NCBI RefSeq assembly: GCF_042680605.1
Contig: NZ_JBHUEE010000001.1
Coordinates: forward strand, 496,001-560,000
Direction of reading: 5' to 3'
From: Allobogoriella deserti
GTDB lineage: Bacteria > Actinomycetota > Actinomycetes > Actinomycetales > Actinomycetaceae
DNA: 64,000 nucleotides
The notes under the pieces were generated by a model. That model saw nothing but the letters and a program-made list of their open reading frames with translations. It had not been told where the DNA came from and made no database searches. Shown in pieces: positions 17,930-25,855 of the stretch. Position 1 is the first letter of the stretch. Each line of letters starts with the position of its first letter. A program made the translations under genes and the position numbers.

Positions 17930-19429
17930 ATGAGCAATGATCAGCAGGGGTGGCCGCAGCCCGGCCCCTCGCCGTCGGGGCCTGGTGCCCCCGGGCCGTA
18001 CGGACCGGGTCCTGGAGCCTCGGGGCAGACACCTCCGGGAGTAGGCACCCCGGCCGGCCCGGCCGGCCCGTCCAGCTCGGCACCGACCCAGGGCACGCCC
18101 GGCTCGGCAGGGCCCGGCGCCGACCAGCGCACCGGATGGGCCCCCGCGGCACCGGGCGGTTACTCGAACCCCGCTGCGCAGCAGGCCAGGCCACAGCAGG
18201 GCCCGCCGCCGCCCCAGTACGGCTCCGGCCAACCGGGCGCCGGGCAGCTCGGCCCGCCGCCTCACGGCCACCCCGGCTACGGGATGCCACCGGCACCGGG
18301 TGCCGGGATGCCACCCGTGCCCGCCGGCCCGCCGGAGCGAGGCCACCGCCAGGTCCCGGTGCTCGTCACCGTCCTGCTCGTCGTGGTCGCTCTGCTCGCC
18401 GGGACGCTGCTCGGCGGTGTCGGAGCCCGCTACCTCTTCGCCGACGATGACACCGACGCCGACGGCCCGGGCGGCGGCACGGTCGCCTCGGGTTCCGTGG
18501 CCGACGTCGCCGAGGACGTGCTCTCCTCCACCGTCTACATCCAGGCCACCAGCGGCGAGGACCGCACCGGCGAAGGCGCCTCCGGCACCGGCCTGGTGCT
18601 GCGTGAGGACGGCTACGTGGTCACCAACAACCACGTCATCGACCTCGCCGTCGCGAACGGCACGATCATCGTCGGGTTCCCGGACGGCAGCGAGGAGGAG
18701 GCCCGGGTCATCGGCAGGACCTCGGACTATGACCTCGCGGTCCTCCACGTCGAACGGGAGGGGCTCGAACCGCTCCCGCTGGCCGACTCGAACGAGGTGG
18801 TGGTCGGCGACCCCGTTGTGGCCGTCGGCGCGCCGCTGGGGCTCGAGGGCACCGTCACCACCGGTATCGTCAGCGCCCTCAACCGGCCGGTGACCGCCGG
18901 ATCGGGCAACGACACCACCTTCATCAACGCCATCCAGACCGACGCCGCGATCAACCCCGGCAACTCCGGCGGACCCTTGGTCAACGCCGACGGCGAGGTC
19001 ATCGGCATCAATACCGCCATCGCACAGGCGGCCACCGCGGGCGGCGCCGGCGGCAGCATCGGACTCGGCTTCGCCACCCCGTCGAACCAGGTCCGCCGCA
19101 CCACTGACCAGATCATCGAGGACGGTCGCGCCACCTACCCCGTCATCGGCATCGCCCTGGACACGGGGTACGCCGGCGAGGGCGTCCAGGTCCTCGAGGA
19201 CGAATCGGGTGGGACGCCGCCCGTCACGCCAGGCGGCCCTGGGGACGAGGCCGGGATCGAGCCCGGCGAGGTGATCGTGAGCATCGACGGCGAGCCGGTT
19301 ACCGAACCCGACGAGCTCATCGTCGCAGTCCGCGCCCGGGCGCCGGGGGACGAGGTCGTGCTCGGGGTGCGGCGCGGGAACGGCGTCGAGGAGGTCACTG
19401 TGGTCCTCGACGAGGAAGTGAGCAACTGA
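17930..19429 (+). CDS. htrA: HtrA-like membrane serine protease with PDZ domain
   Basis: S1C protease, 499 residues. A Pro/Gly-rich cytoplasmic region (1-140) leads to one transmembrane helix (about 142-168). The protease domain outside has the triad His235 (VTNNHVID), Asp268 (SDYDLAVL) and Ser346 (NPGNSGGPLVN). A PDZ domain occupies about 385-490. It degrades or refolds envelope proteins and in mycobacteria feeds back on SigE signalling. Ribosome site GAGGAG precedes the ATG. It is 24 bp after the anti-sigma gene, so likely in the same transcript. Confidence 0.95.
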   Translation: MSNDQQGWPQPGPSPSGPGAPGPYGPGPGASGQTPPGVGTPAGPAGPSSSAPTQGTPGSAGPGADQRTGWAPAAPGGYSNPAAQQARPQQGPPPPQYGSGQPGAGQLGPPPHGHPGYGMPPAPGAGMPPVPAGPPERGHRQVPVLVTVLLVVVALLAGTLLGGVGARYLFADDDTDADGPGGGTVASGSVADVAEDVLSSTVYIQATSGEDRTGEGASGTGLVLREDGYVVTNNHVIDLAVANGTIIVGFPDGSEEEARVIGRTSDYDLAVLHVEREGLEPLPLADSNEVVVGDPVVAVGAPLGLEGTVTTGIVSALNRPVTAGSGNDTTFINAIQTDAAINPGNSGGPLVNADGEVIGINTAIAQAATAGGAGGSIGLGFATPSNQVRRTTDQIIEDGRATYPVIGIALDTGYAGEGVQVLEDESGGTPPVTPGGPGDEAGIEPGEVIVSIDGEPVTEPDELIVAVRARAPGDEVVLGVRRGNGVEEVTVVLDEEVSN

Positions 19430-19458
19430 CCCGGCACCGGTCGGGGCTCGCGTACCCG

Positions 19459-19464
19459 TATCCT
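19459..19464 (+). promoter_or_regulatory. -10 element, leaderless start of tatB
   Basis: TATCCT 7 bases before the GTG at 19472; gives tatB a promoter independent of the sigE operon. Confidence 0.6.
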
Positions 19465-19471
19465 GGAGCGC

Positions 19472-20086
19472 GTGTTCGGGATCAACGGTGGTGAGCTGGT
19501 CGTCCTCGCCATCCTTGCGTTCCTCCTCATCGGGCCGGAACGTCTCCCCGAGCTCGCCCAGCAGCTCGCTCGGGTGACCCGCGAGGTCAAGCGGATCGCC
19601 ATGGGAGCGCGCGAGAAGGTGCGCGAAGAGCTCGGCCCGGAGTTCGACGACCTGGCCGCCCTTGATCCTCGTCAGTACGATCCGCGGCGCATCGTGCGTG
19701 AGGCCCTGGCCGAGGACGATCCGCCGCCCCGGCCGTCGCGGCCACGGGCGGCTCGCCGTCCCTCGGAACGCCCCGCGGCACGGCGCACCGGCAGCGGTGG
19801 CTCGACGGGCGCTGCAGCCGCCACCGCCGCGGGAGCCGCCGCCGTCGCGGCCGGGGCGAACCGCTCCTCGGCCCAGGGAGAGCACAGCGCCGACTCCGGC
19901 GACGGCGCGGGAGAGACGGCGCAGACGTCCGCCGCGTCCGGCGACGGGACCGCGGCCGGGTCCGCCGAGGCCGCCTCGGGCAACGGGACAGCCACCGGCG
20001 ACCGATCCGGCAACGGTCGAGCCACACCGCCCTCGGAGGACGAGGCGGAGTCTTACCTCGTTCCGTTCGACGATGAAGCCACCTGA
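19472..20086 (+). CDS. tatB: Twin-arginine translocase subunit TatB
   Basis: A 204-residue Tat component. The N-terminus MFGINGGELVVLAILAFLLI is the single membrane helix, followed by the GPERLPELAQQLARVTREVK hinge and amphipathic helix typical of TatB. The rest, from about residue 85, is low-complexity Ala/Gly/Ser/Thr, much longer than needed and poorly conserved. Two binding lipoproteins in this window (7748, 59155) carry twin-arginine signals and would be substrates. GTG start with leaderless promoter. Confidence 0.93.
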   Translation: MFGINGGELVVLAILAFLLIGPERLPELAQQLARVTREVKRIAMGAREKVREELGPEFDDLAALDPRQYDPRRIVREALAEDDPPPRPSRPRAARRPSERPAARRTGSGGSTGAAAATAAGAAAVAAGANRSSAQGEHSADSGDGAGETAQTSAASGDGTAAGSAEAASGNGTATGDRSGNGRATPPSEDEAESYLVPFDDEAT

Positions 20087-20113
20087 GCACCGTCACCGCT
20101 CCGGCTCGGCGAC

Positions 20114-20974
20114 CTAACCGGCGCGATAGCGCGACGGCGGGACACCGACCATCGCGGTGAAGGCCCGGGTGAAGTGGGCCTGGTCCGCGAACCCCAGCGA
20201 CGCGGCCAGCGCGGCCAGGTCCTCGCCGGCTCCCGCGTCGATCGCCGACGCCGCGTCCTGCAGCCGATACCGCCGCAGCACCGACAGCGGCGAGACGCCG
20301 ACGTAGCGGGTGAACAGCCGCTGCAGCGTGCGCGGGGATGTCGCCACGGCCTCGGCCACCGGCCCGAGGGAGACCTGCTCGCGCTGCCGCATGAGCTCGA
20401 CGGCGGTCCGCACCGTCGCATACCCGCCGTCCTCGCGTACGCGGTCCAGCCGCGGAGCCAGCAGCTGACCGACGGCGTCGGCGAAGAGGCGCAACCTGAC
20501 TGATTCCTCGGGTTCGGCCAGCACCGCCGCGCGCAGGTGGTCGATCTCCATGCCGAACACGGTCGCCGCCGTCACGACCCGGCCGGTGAGTGCGCGGACG
20601 TCGGCATCCAGCAGCGCGGCGAGCCCGCCGGGACGGAACGCCACTCCGGCGACCCGTCCGGCGGTCGGCAGGTCGGCGGTGAACAGTCGGGTGACGACGC
20701 CGTGCACGAGAGCCTGCGGCATGTCGTGTCCGTGCATGGCGCCGTCGGCGTCCTCGACGGTCAGGTGGAGCACCGGATGGCCGAGGACCTGTGCGCGGAA
20801 CGGCGTCACCCGGTCCCGGCGCCAGTGCACCCACCAGTAGTGACTGACCACCAGGTCGGCCGGATCCGGCACCGCCTCGCGTCCGGTCTCATACACCTCG
20901 GGCCCGGCCCGCGGCCACAGCACACCGGCCGGCCGCGTCCCCGGCCGAGGCTGTCGCGAATGTTCAAGCCGCAC
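20114..20974 (-). CDS. AraC-family transcriptional regulator
   Basis: A 286-residue regulator. The C-terminal double helix-turn-helix is clear: SPRTLQRLFTRYVGVSPLSV and ADQAHFTRAFTAMVGVPPSR. The N-terminal domain (YWWVHWRRD, VAFRPGGLAALL) belongs to the DUF6597-type sensor domain. GTG 20974 has TACGCT 6 bases upstream, so the message is leaderless. It diverges from the VOC protein with only 27 bp between start codons, suggesting that it controls that gene and itself. It is convergent with tatB, 27 bp away. Confidence 0.88.
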   Translation of the reverse strand: MRLEHSRQPRPGTRPAGVLWPRAGPEVYETGREAVPDPADLVVSHYWWVHWRRDRVTPFRAQVLGHPVLHLTVEDADGAMHGHDMPQALVHGVVTRLFTADLPTAGRVAGVAFRPGGLAALLDADVRALTGRVVTAATVFGMEIDHLRAAVLAEPEESVRLRLFADAVGQLLAPRLDRVREDGGYATVRTAVELMRQREQVSLGPVAEAVATSPRTLQRLFTRYVGVSPLSVLRRYRLQDAASAIDAGAGEDLAALAASLGFADQAHFTRAFTAMVGVPPSRYRAG

Positions 20975-20980
20975 ACCGCG

Positions 20981-20986
20981 AGCGTA
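20981..20986 (-). promoter_or_regulatory. -10 element, leaderless start of the AraC regulator
   Basis: TACGCT on the minus strand, 6 bases before GTG 20974, inside the 27-bp divergent gap. Confidence 0.55.
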
Positions 20987-21001
20987 GGCAACCGTGGGGA
21001 C

Positions 21002-21535
21002 ATGACCGAGAGCACAGCGCACCGCACGCCCACGACGCACGCCGCCACGCAGCCCACCGTCCCGGCGACGGACTTCCGGCCGGCCGGATTCACCGCCCTG
21101 ACCCCGATGGTCGTGGTCTCGCCTGCCGCCGAGGCGATCGACTTCTACACCGAGATCTTCGGCGCACGGGTGACCACCCGGATGGACGGGCCGGACGGCT
21201 CCGTCTGGCATGCGGAGCTCGACCTCGGCGCCGGCCGGATGCAGGTCATGGACCCGAACGAGCAGTTCCACGCCGTCGCGGCCGACCCGACACGCGACGA
21301 CGCACAGTTCAGTCTCGCCCTGTACGTTCCCGACGTCGACGCGGTGGTTGCGGCCGCGCGTGCCCGAGGTGCCCGCGTGCGCGAGGAGACGGCCGACTTC
21401 GACGTCACGGGCGACCGCTTCGCCTCCATCCAGGACCCGTATGGCGTGCGGTGGACGCTCATGTGCCGCGTGAGCCACAAGAGCGACGCGGAGATCCAGC
21501 AGGGGCTCGACGCCTGGGCCGCCTCGATGGGGTAG
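21002..21535 (+). CDS. VOC (glyoxalase-fold) family protein, PhnB-like
   Basis: A 177-residue protein with one VOC module of the PhnB/3-demethylubiquinone-methyltransferase-like type: SPAAEAIDFYTEIFGARVTT, LGAGRMQVMDPN and DRFASIQDPYGVRWTLMCR, followed by a tail HKSDAEIQQGLDAW common in this subgroup. About 30 N-terminal residues are unstructured. It is probably a metal-dependent or metal-lost lyase or resistance-type protein; the substrate is unknown. It is divergently paired with the AraC regulator. Confidence 0.85.
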   Translation: MTESTAHRTPTTHAATQPTVPATDFRPAGFTALTPMVVVSPAAEAIDFYTEIFGARVTTRMDGPDGSVWHAELDLGAGRMQVMDPNEQFHAVAADPTRDDAQFSLALYVPDVDAVVAAARARGARVREETADFDVTGDRFASIQDPYGVRWTLMCRVSHKSDAEIQQGLDAWAASMG

Positions 21536-21553
21536 ACGCCGAGGCGGGCGGGA

Positions 21554-22279
21554 CTAGGACACTGGGCCGCCGAAACCGGACGCCTGGTCCAACCGTTGTA
21601 GCTGGTCGGCGAGATCGGCCAGATCCGCGGCGTGCAGGTCGAACCTCTCGCCCGGGCGCGGCGGGTCGCCGTCGGGACGTGGCACGTACGCGGTCCGCAT
21701 GCCGGCGGTAGCAGCGGCGCGTAGGTCCCACGCGTGCGCGGCTACCATGATCGGCGTGCCGGAGTCTGCCGGTACCGCTGCCATGGCCGTCGCGTATACG
21801 GCGGGGTCCGGCTTGTAGGCCGCGGCGTCCTCGGCCGAGAGGACCTGGTGCCAGCGCAGGCCGGTGTGTGCGCTGAGCCCGGAGAGGGTGCGGCGGCCGG
21901 CGTTCGACAGTCCGAGGACGGGGCGCATCCGGGCCAGCCGGTCGATCCCGGCCACGCTGTCCGGCCAGGGATTCAGTCGCTCGGAGGTGTCCGCCAGTGC
22001 CTCTGCGGCCGAGGCTGGGATCGCATCCGTGCGGACCAGATGGTCCACCGCCTCGCGGTCGAGCACGTGGCTCGGGGCGAACGGCCGGGAACCGTTGTTG
22101 ATCGCGCGTTCGTGGTCGGCGACGACGTCCAGCCACCGCGCGGCCGCTCGGGTCGCGGAGTTTGCGTCAAGACCGGTGGCCTCGCGGAGGCGGTCACGCA
22201 GGCTCCCGGCCTGGTCGATGAGAGTGCCCAGGATGTCGAAGACGAGCGCGGGACGGCGGATGAGCGGCGTGCTGGTCAC
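21554..22279 (-). CDS. Haloacid dehalogenase, type II (L-2-haloacid dehalogenase-like)
   Basis: HAD-superfamily hydrolase, 241 residues. Motif I is VFDILGTLID with nucleophile Asp15, motif II LSNAGRRTL, motif III Lys in AAYKPDPAVY, and motif IV VAAHAWDLRAA, which is the form typical of L-2-haloacid dehalogenases. Activity on 2-haloacids is likely but other small substrates are possible. GTG start with TAGCGT 6 bases before it (leaderless). It is convergent with the VOC gene, 18 bp away. Confidence 0.86.
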   Translation of the reverse strand: MTSTPLIRRPALVFDILGTLIDQAGSLRDRLREATGLDANSATRAAARWLDVVADHERAINNGSRPFAPSHVLDREAVDHLVRTDAIPASAAEALADTSERLNPWPDSVAGIDRLARMRPVLGLSNAGRRTLSGLSAHTGLRWHQVLSAEDAAAYKPDPAVYATAMAAVPADSGTPIMVAAHAWDLRAAATAGMRTAYVPRPDGDPPRPGERFDLHAADLADLADQLQRLDQASGFGGPVS

Positions 22280-22285
22280 GCGGCA

Positions 22286-22291
22286 ACGCTA
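22286..22291 (-). promoter_or_regulatory. -10 element, leaderless start of the dehalogenase
   Basis: TAGCGT on the minus strand, 6 bases before GTG 22279. Confidence 0.55.
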
Positions 22292-22363
22292 TCCGGAGCC
22301 ACTGACGTCGCGGCCGGCGCGCGTACCCGGGGCGGTCGGGGACAGCGGCCCCGCGCAGGCGGG

Positions 22364-22369
22364 TACCGT
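22364..22369 (+). promoter_or_regulatory. -10 element, leaderless start of the C45 hydrolase
   Basis: TACCGT 7 bases before GTG 22377. Confidence 0.55.
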
Positions 22370-22376
22370 CGCCCAG

Positions 22377-23771
22377 GTGGGTGTGCACACCTGGACCAGC
22401 GACGCCGCCTCGCCGTCGGTACGCGGCACCGAGTACGGCCGCACGTTCGCGTCGGCATTGGCGAACGCGGTGCGCCAGTACCTCGCGCTCTTCGCGAGCT
22501 ACGGCATGACCGGGGCTCAGGCCCGGTACCACGCCGAGACGTCTGCGTCGGCCGTGGCCGCGCACGCGCCCGAGCTCGTCGAGGAGGTCGGGACGCTCGC
22601 GCGGGCGGCCGGTCTCGAGGAATGGCAGGTCTGGGCGCTGAACGCCCGGACCGAGATCCTCGCCGCCGCCCGGTCCGCGGCCAGTGAGTGCTCGACGGCG
22701 GTTCACCTGCCACCCGACGGCGGCGCGCCACGGACGTTCCAGACCTGGGACTGGGTGCCGGGTGTCGGCGACGACCTGGTCGCGGCGAGGTATCCGACCG
22801 CGGCAGGGATCGGCGTCGTCACCGTGGCCGAGGCGGGCCAGGTGGCCAAGTTCGGCGTATCCACCCATGGCGTCGGCGTGCACCTGAACATCCTCAACCA
22901 CGCCACGGACGGCGGCGGGGGAGGAGTACCCGTGCATGTCCTCGCCCGCATGCTCCTCGAGCGCGCCGAGACCCTCGAGGAGGCGATCGCGATCGCCCGG
23001 TCGGTGTCGGTCACCGCCTCGACCGTGCTGACCGTGGTCACCGCCGAACCGGCCGCCGCGTGCCTGGAGATCTCACCCGCCGGTGTCGGCGTCGTGCGGG
23101 CACGGTCCGGGACCACGTTGGTGCACGCGAATCACTTCCTCGATCCCGAGCTCGCGGCCGGCGAGGCGGTCCCGACGGACAGCACCACCTGGGCCCGCAT
23201 GGACTGCCTCACCGCACACGCCGACCTGATCGCCCTATCGCCGCCGGTCGAACGAGCCCGCGCGCTCGGCAGTCTCCCGCGGGCACCCATCTCGGTCCGC
23301 CCGACCCCGGCGCTGCCGGCATACCGGCGCTCCGAGACCAAGCTGACCCTCGCGCTCGACGTCGCCGGCACGGCGGTCGAGTACCACCCGGGCGCGCCGG
23401 CCGACGTCACCGTCGAGGGATGGCGCCGAGCGGGTATATGGGCGCCGACCGCCACGCCCAGGCGTCATCGGCCCGGCCATGAGGACGGTAGCCGGACCGC
23501 ACGCCCGGCAGCGGCACGGATCTCGCCGACGTCGAGCGTGGTGACCGACTCGGCCACCTCGCGTTCCGGCCAGGAGCACACGACGCGGAGCGGTCCGGCA
23601 GTCGGGAGCGGCGCGAGCCAGAAGGTCACCTCCGCCCAGGTGTCCGTGGCCTGGGACCGACGTGGTGAGAGGGTGTGCGCCTGGTCCCCGTCGTGCAGGT
23701 CACCCGCGGTGAGAACCGTGCCGTCCGCCAGGTGGAGCGCCAGCCGGAGGGCTCCCGGGACCGGGTGGTGA
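22377..23771 (+). CDS. C45-family Ntn-hydrolase (acyl-CoA:6-APA acyltransferase-like)
   Basis: Autoproteolytic Ntn-hydrolase related to isopenicillin-N acyltransferase. The expected self-cleavage nucleophile is Cys105 in SECSTAVHLP, followed by TFQTWDW, FGVSTHGVGVHLNILNH and VHANHFLDPELA. The recognisable domain ends near residue 350 (VTVEGWRRAGI). The open frame runs on for about 110 Arg/Ser-rich residues to 23771, entirely antisense to the next gene. That tail has no family counterpart; the true end may be a nearby frameshifted stop (TGA at 23480-23482 in the adjacent frame). Natural substrates of bacterial C45 proteins are mostly unknown. Confidence 0.75.
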   Translation: MGVHTWTSDAASPSVRGTEYGRTFASALANAVRQYLALFASYGMTGAQARYHAETSASAVAAHAPELVEEVGTLARAAGLEEWQVWALNARTEILAAARSAASECSTAVHLPPDGGAPRTFQTWDWVPGVGDDLVAARYPTAAGIGVVTVAEAGQVAKFGVSTHGVGVHLNILNHATDGGGGGVPVHVLARMLLERAETLEEAIAIARSVSVTASTVLTVVTAEPAAACLEISPAGVGVVRARSGTTLVHANHFLDPELAAGEAVPTDSTTWARMDCLTAHADLIALSPPVERARALGSLPRAPISVRPTPALPAYRRSETKLTLALDVAGTAVEYHPGAPADVTVEGWRRAGIWAPTATPRRHRPGHEDGSRTARPAAARISPTSSVVTDSATSRSGQEHTTRSGPAVGSGASQKVTSAQVSVAWDRRGERVCAWSPSCRSPAVRTVPSARWSASRRAPGTGW

Positions 23772-24004
23772 CGCGGGTGGTCCCACCCGGTCACGAGGAC
23801 TCCCAGGTCCCGCTCCGCGTCGGGGGACATCACGGTGAGCGTCAGGCTGACGCCAGTAGGGAAGCAACCGAGCGGGTGGAGCGCGACGACGGCGCCCGGC
23901 CCCTGGCCGAGCACGGCACCGGCCGGCGTGGCGCCCGGGACGACGTCGTGCGGTGGCCCCGACCATCGCGGCAGGCCAGCAGCGTCGGTGCCTCGGTAGT
24001 ACAT
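23465..24004 (-). CDS. Conserved hypothetical protein
   Basis: A 179-residue protein I cannot name. It is not low-complexity: segments such as GAVVALHPLGCFPTGVSLTL, LRLALHLADGTVL, WAEVTFWLAPLPTAGPLRVV and CSWPEREVAES look like a beta-rich globular domain. No signal peptide or membrane segment. ATG 24004 is chosen because TAGCGT lies 7 bases upstream; a longer frame to 24145 runs into the mrp terminator region. It overlaps antisense to the 3' part of the C45 frame, and its codon usage (GC-rich third positions in this frame) supports it over the C45 tail. Confidence 0.6.
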   Translation of the reverse strand: MYYRGTDAAGLPRWSGPPHDVVPGATPAGAVLGQGPGAVVALHPLGCFPTGVSLTLTVMSPDAERDLGVLVTGWDHPRHHPVPGALRLALHLADGTVLTAGDLHDGDQAHTLSPRRSQATDTWAEVTFWLAPLPTAGPLRVVCSWPEREVAESVTTLDVGEIRAAAGRAVRLPSSWPGR

Positions 24005-24011
24005 CCCGAGC

Positions 24012-24017
24012 ACGCTA
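24012..24017 (-). promoter_or_regulatory. -10 element of the hypothetical gene at 24004
   Basis: TAGCGT on the minus strand, 7 bases before the ATG. Confidence 0.5.
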
Positions 24018-24095
24018 TTCGGAAAGGATCGCTCGCGTCGGCGTTCCTCGGGCGCACCTCGGCCGGGCCCTCGAACGCGGCTCAGTCTGCCAGGC

Positions 24096-25226
24096 TCAGC
24101 CCACGGGGCTGATGCCGAGCGACCGGCCCGACAGGCCACGGGCACGGTGGCTCAATGAACGGGCGAGAGACTGCAGCGCCTGCTTCGCCGGCGTGTCCTC
24201 CTCGCGCAGCACGAGCGGCGTGCCGGTGTCGCTCGCCTCGCGCAGCACCTGCTCGATCGGCACCTGGGCGAGCAGTGGCACCTCGTAGCCGAGGCCCTTG
24301 GCGAGCTCGGCCGAGACCTGCTCACCGCCGCCGGAGCCGAACAGCTCCACCCGGGTGCCGTCCGGCTGGTCCAGCCAAGACATGTTCTCCACGACGCCGA
24401 CCACGCGCTGATTGGTCTGCTCGGCGACGATGCCCGCCCGCTGGGCGACCTCGGCGGCAGCCACCTGCGGTGTAGTGACGACGAGGATCTCGGAGTTCGG
24501 CAGCATCTGGGCCACCGAGATCGCGATGTCACCGGTGCCGGGAGGAAGGTCGAGCAGCAGGACGTCCAGGTCACCCCAGAAGACGTCGGAGAGGAACTGC
24601 TGCAATGCCCGGTGCAACATCGGTCCGCGCCAGACCACCGGACGGCCGTCCTGGGTGAACATGCCGATCGAGATGACCTTCACGTCTTTGGCCACCGGCG
24701 GCATGATCATGTCATCGACCTTGGTGGGTGGCAGCTCCACGCCCAGCATCCGGGGGATGGAGAAACCGTAGATGTCGGCGTCGACCACGCCGACCTTGAG
24801 CCCGTCGGCTGCCATGGCCGCGGCGAGGTTCGCGGTGACCGAGGACTTGCCGACCCCGCCCTTGCCGGAGGTGACGGCGTAGATCCGGGTCAGCGAGTCC
24901 GGCTTGCTGAACGGGATCTCCGGCTCGCCCATGCCGCCGCGCAGCATTGACCGCAGCTCCTTGCGCTGCTCCTCGGTCATCACCCCCATGTCGACGCGCA
25001 CGTCGGAGACGCCCTCCATAGCGCCGACGACGTCGGTCACGTCCTTGGTGATGGTGTCCTTGAGCGGACAGCCCGCGGTGGTCAGGTCCACCCCGACGAC
25101 CACCTGCCCGTCCGGTTCGACCTCGACCGACCGGACCATCTTCAGCTCGGTGATGGGGCGACGGATCTCCGGGTCGATGACCTTGACCAGCTCCGCCTGC
25201 ACGGCCTCGATGGTGGGTGCGCTCAT
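24096..25226 (-). CDS. mrp: Mrp/NBP35-family iron-sulfur carrier ATPase
   Basis: A 376-residue P-loop ATPase that carries Fe-S clusters to target proteins. An N-terminal MIP18/DUF59 domain (about 1-95, with TTAGCPLKD) precedes the ATPase: deviant Walker A SGKGGVGKSSV, VDADIYGFSIPRML and LLLDLPPGTGD. The usual CxxC of Mrp proteins is not seen in the C-terminal half. The start overlaps the stop of the DUF1003 gene (ATGA), and the order MgtE-like, DUF1003, mrp is that of Rv1232c-Rv1229c. The last codons form a short hairpin (TCAGCCC-ACG-GGGCTGA) covering the stop. Confidence 0.94.
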   Translation of the reverse strand: MSAPTIEAVQAELVKVIDPEIRRPITELKMVRSVEVEPDGQVVVGVDLTTAGCPLKDTITKDVTDVVGAMEGVSDVRVDMGVMTEEQRKELRSMLRGGMGEPEIPFSKPDSLTRIYAVTSGKGGVGKSSVTANLAAAMAADGLKVGVVDADIYGFSIPRMLGVELPPTKVDDMIMPPVAKDVKVISIGMFTQDGRPVVWRGPMLHRALQQFLSDVFWGDLDVLLLDLPPGTGDIAISVAQMLPNSEILVVTTPQVAAAEVAQRAGIVAEQTNQRVVGVVENMSWLDQPDGTRVELFGSGGGEQVSAELAKGLGYEVPLLAQVPIEQVLREASDTGTPLVLREEDTPAKQALQSLARSLSHRARGLSGRSLGISPVG

Positions 25227-25855
25227 GTCCCCATCGTAGGTGCCGAGCCAGGTTCTTCGCCGGGACGGTCATTGCGGTCCATGTCACCGGCGCGCTGTCC
25301 GCCCGGCGCGTCCTCGCCGTTGTCGTCGCCGTCGTCGGCCTGCGCCATCTGCGCCAGCTCGACCTCCAGTTCGCGGATGCGCGCCTCGCGCTCCTCCACG
25401 ATGTCCTCCAGCAACCCGCGCAGCTCCGAGCGGACGAAGTCGCGGGTCGCCACCTCACCGAGGGCCATCCGCACCGCGGCCATCTCCCGTGCCAGGTACT
25501 CGGTGTCGGCGAGGTTCCGCTCGGCCCGCTGCCGGTCCTGCTCGTTGCTCACCCGGTCGCGGTCGTCCTGCCGGTTCTGGGCCAGCAGGATCAGCGGCGC
25601 CGCGTAGGACGCCTGCAGCGAGAGCATGAGCGTCAACGCCGTGAAACCGAACTCGGAGGAGTCGAACCGCAGCTGCTCCGGACCGAAGGTGTTCCACACC
25701 AGCCACAGCGCGCAGAACAAGGTCAGATAGATCAGGAACCGCGCGGTGCCCATGAAGCGGGCGATCGCCTCCGCGCCGTTGCCGAAGAACTCCGGATCGA
25801 CACGGGGCCGGCGCCACCGGCGCCCCTCCGAGGGCGTGTCGAGTCGCTCAGCCAT
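25223..25855 (-). CDS. DUF1003 membrane protein
   Basis: A 210-residue inner-membrane protein of the DUF1003 family. Two membrane helices are seen at about 37-57 (ARFLIYLTLFCALWLVWN) and 69-90 (FGFTALTLMLSLQASYAAPL), followed by the family-typical ILLAQNRQDDRDR. A coiled-coil region (about 105-165) and an acidic, Gly-rich tail follow. Function is unknown. It overlaps both neighbours by 4-8 bp, so it is translated as part of the mrp operon. Confidence 0.92.
   Translation of the reverse strand: MAERLDTPSEGRRWRRPRVDPEFFGNGAEAIARFMGTARFLIYLTLFCALWLVWNTFGPEQLRFDSSEFGFTALTLMLSLQASYAAPLILLAQNRQDDRDRVSNEQDRQRAERNLADTEYLAREMAAVRMALGEVATRDFVRSELRGLLEDIVEEREARIRELEVELAQMAQADDGDDNGEDAPGGQRAGDMDRNDRPGEEPGSAPTMGT

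Noticed and set aside
16928..19885. A 985-codon minus-strand open frame opposite anti-sigma, htrA and tatB
   Set aside because: No recognisable domain; spans three well-supported genes and their intergenic gaps, a typical high-GC shadow.
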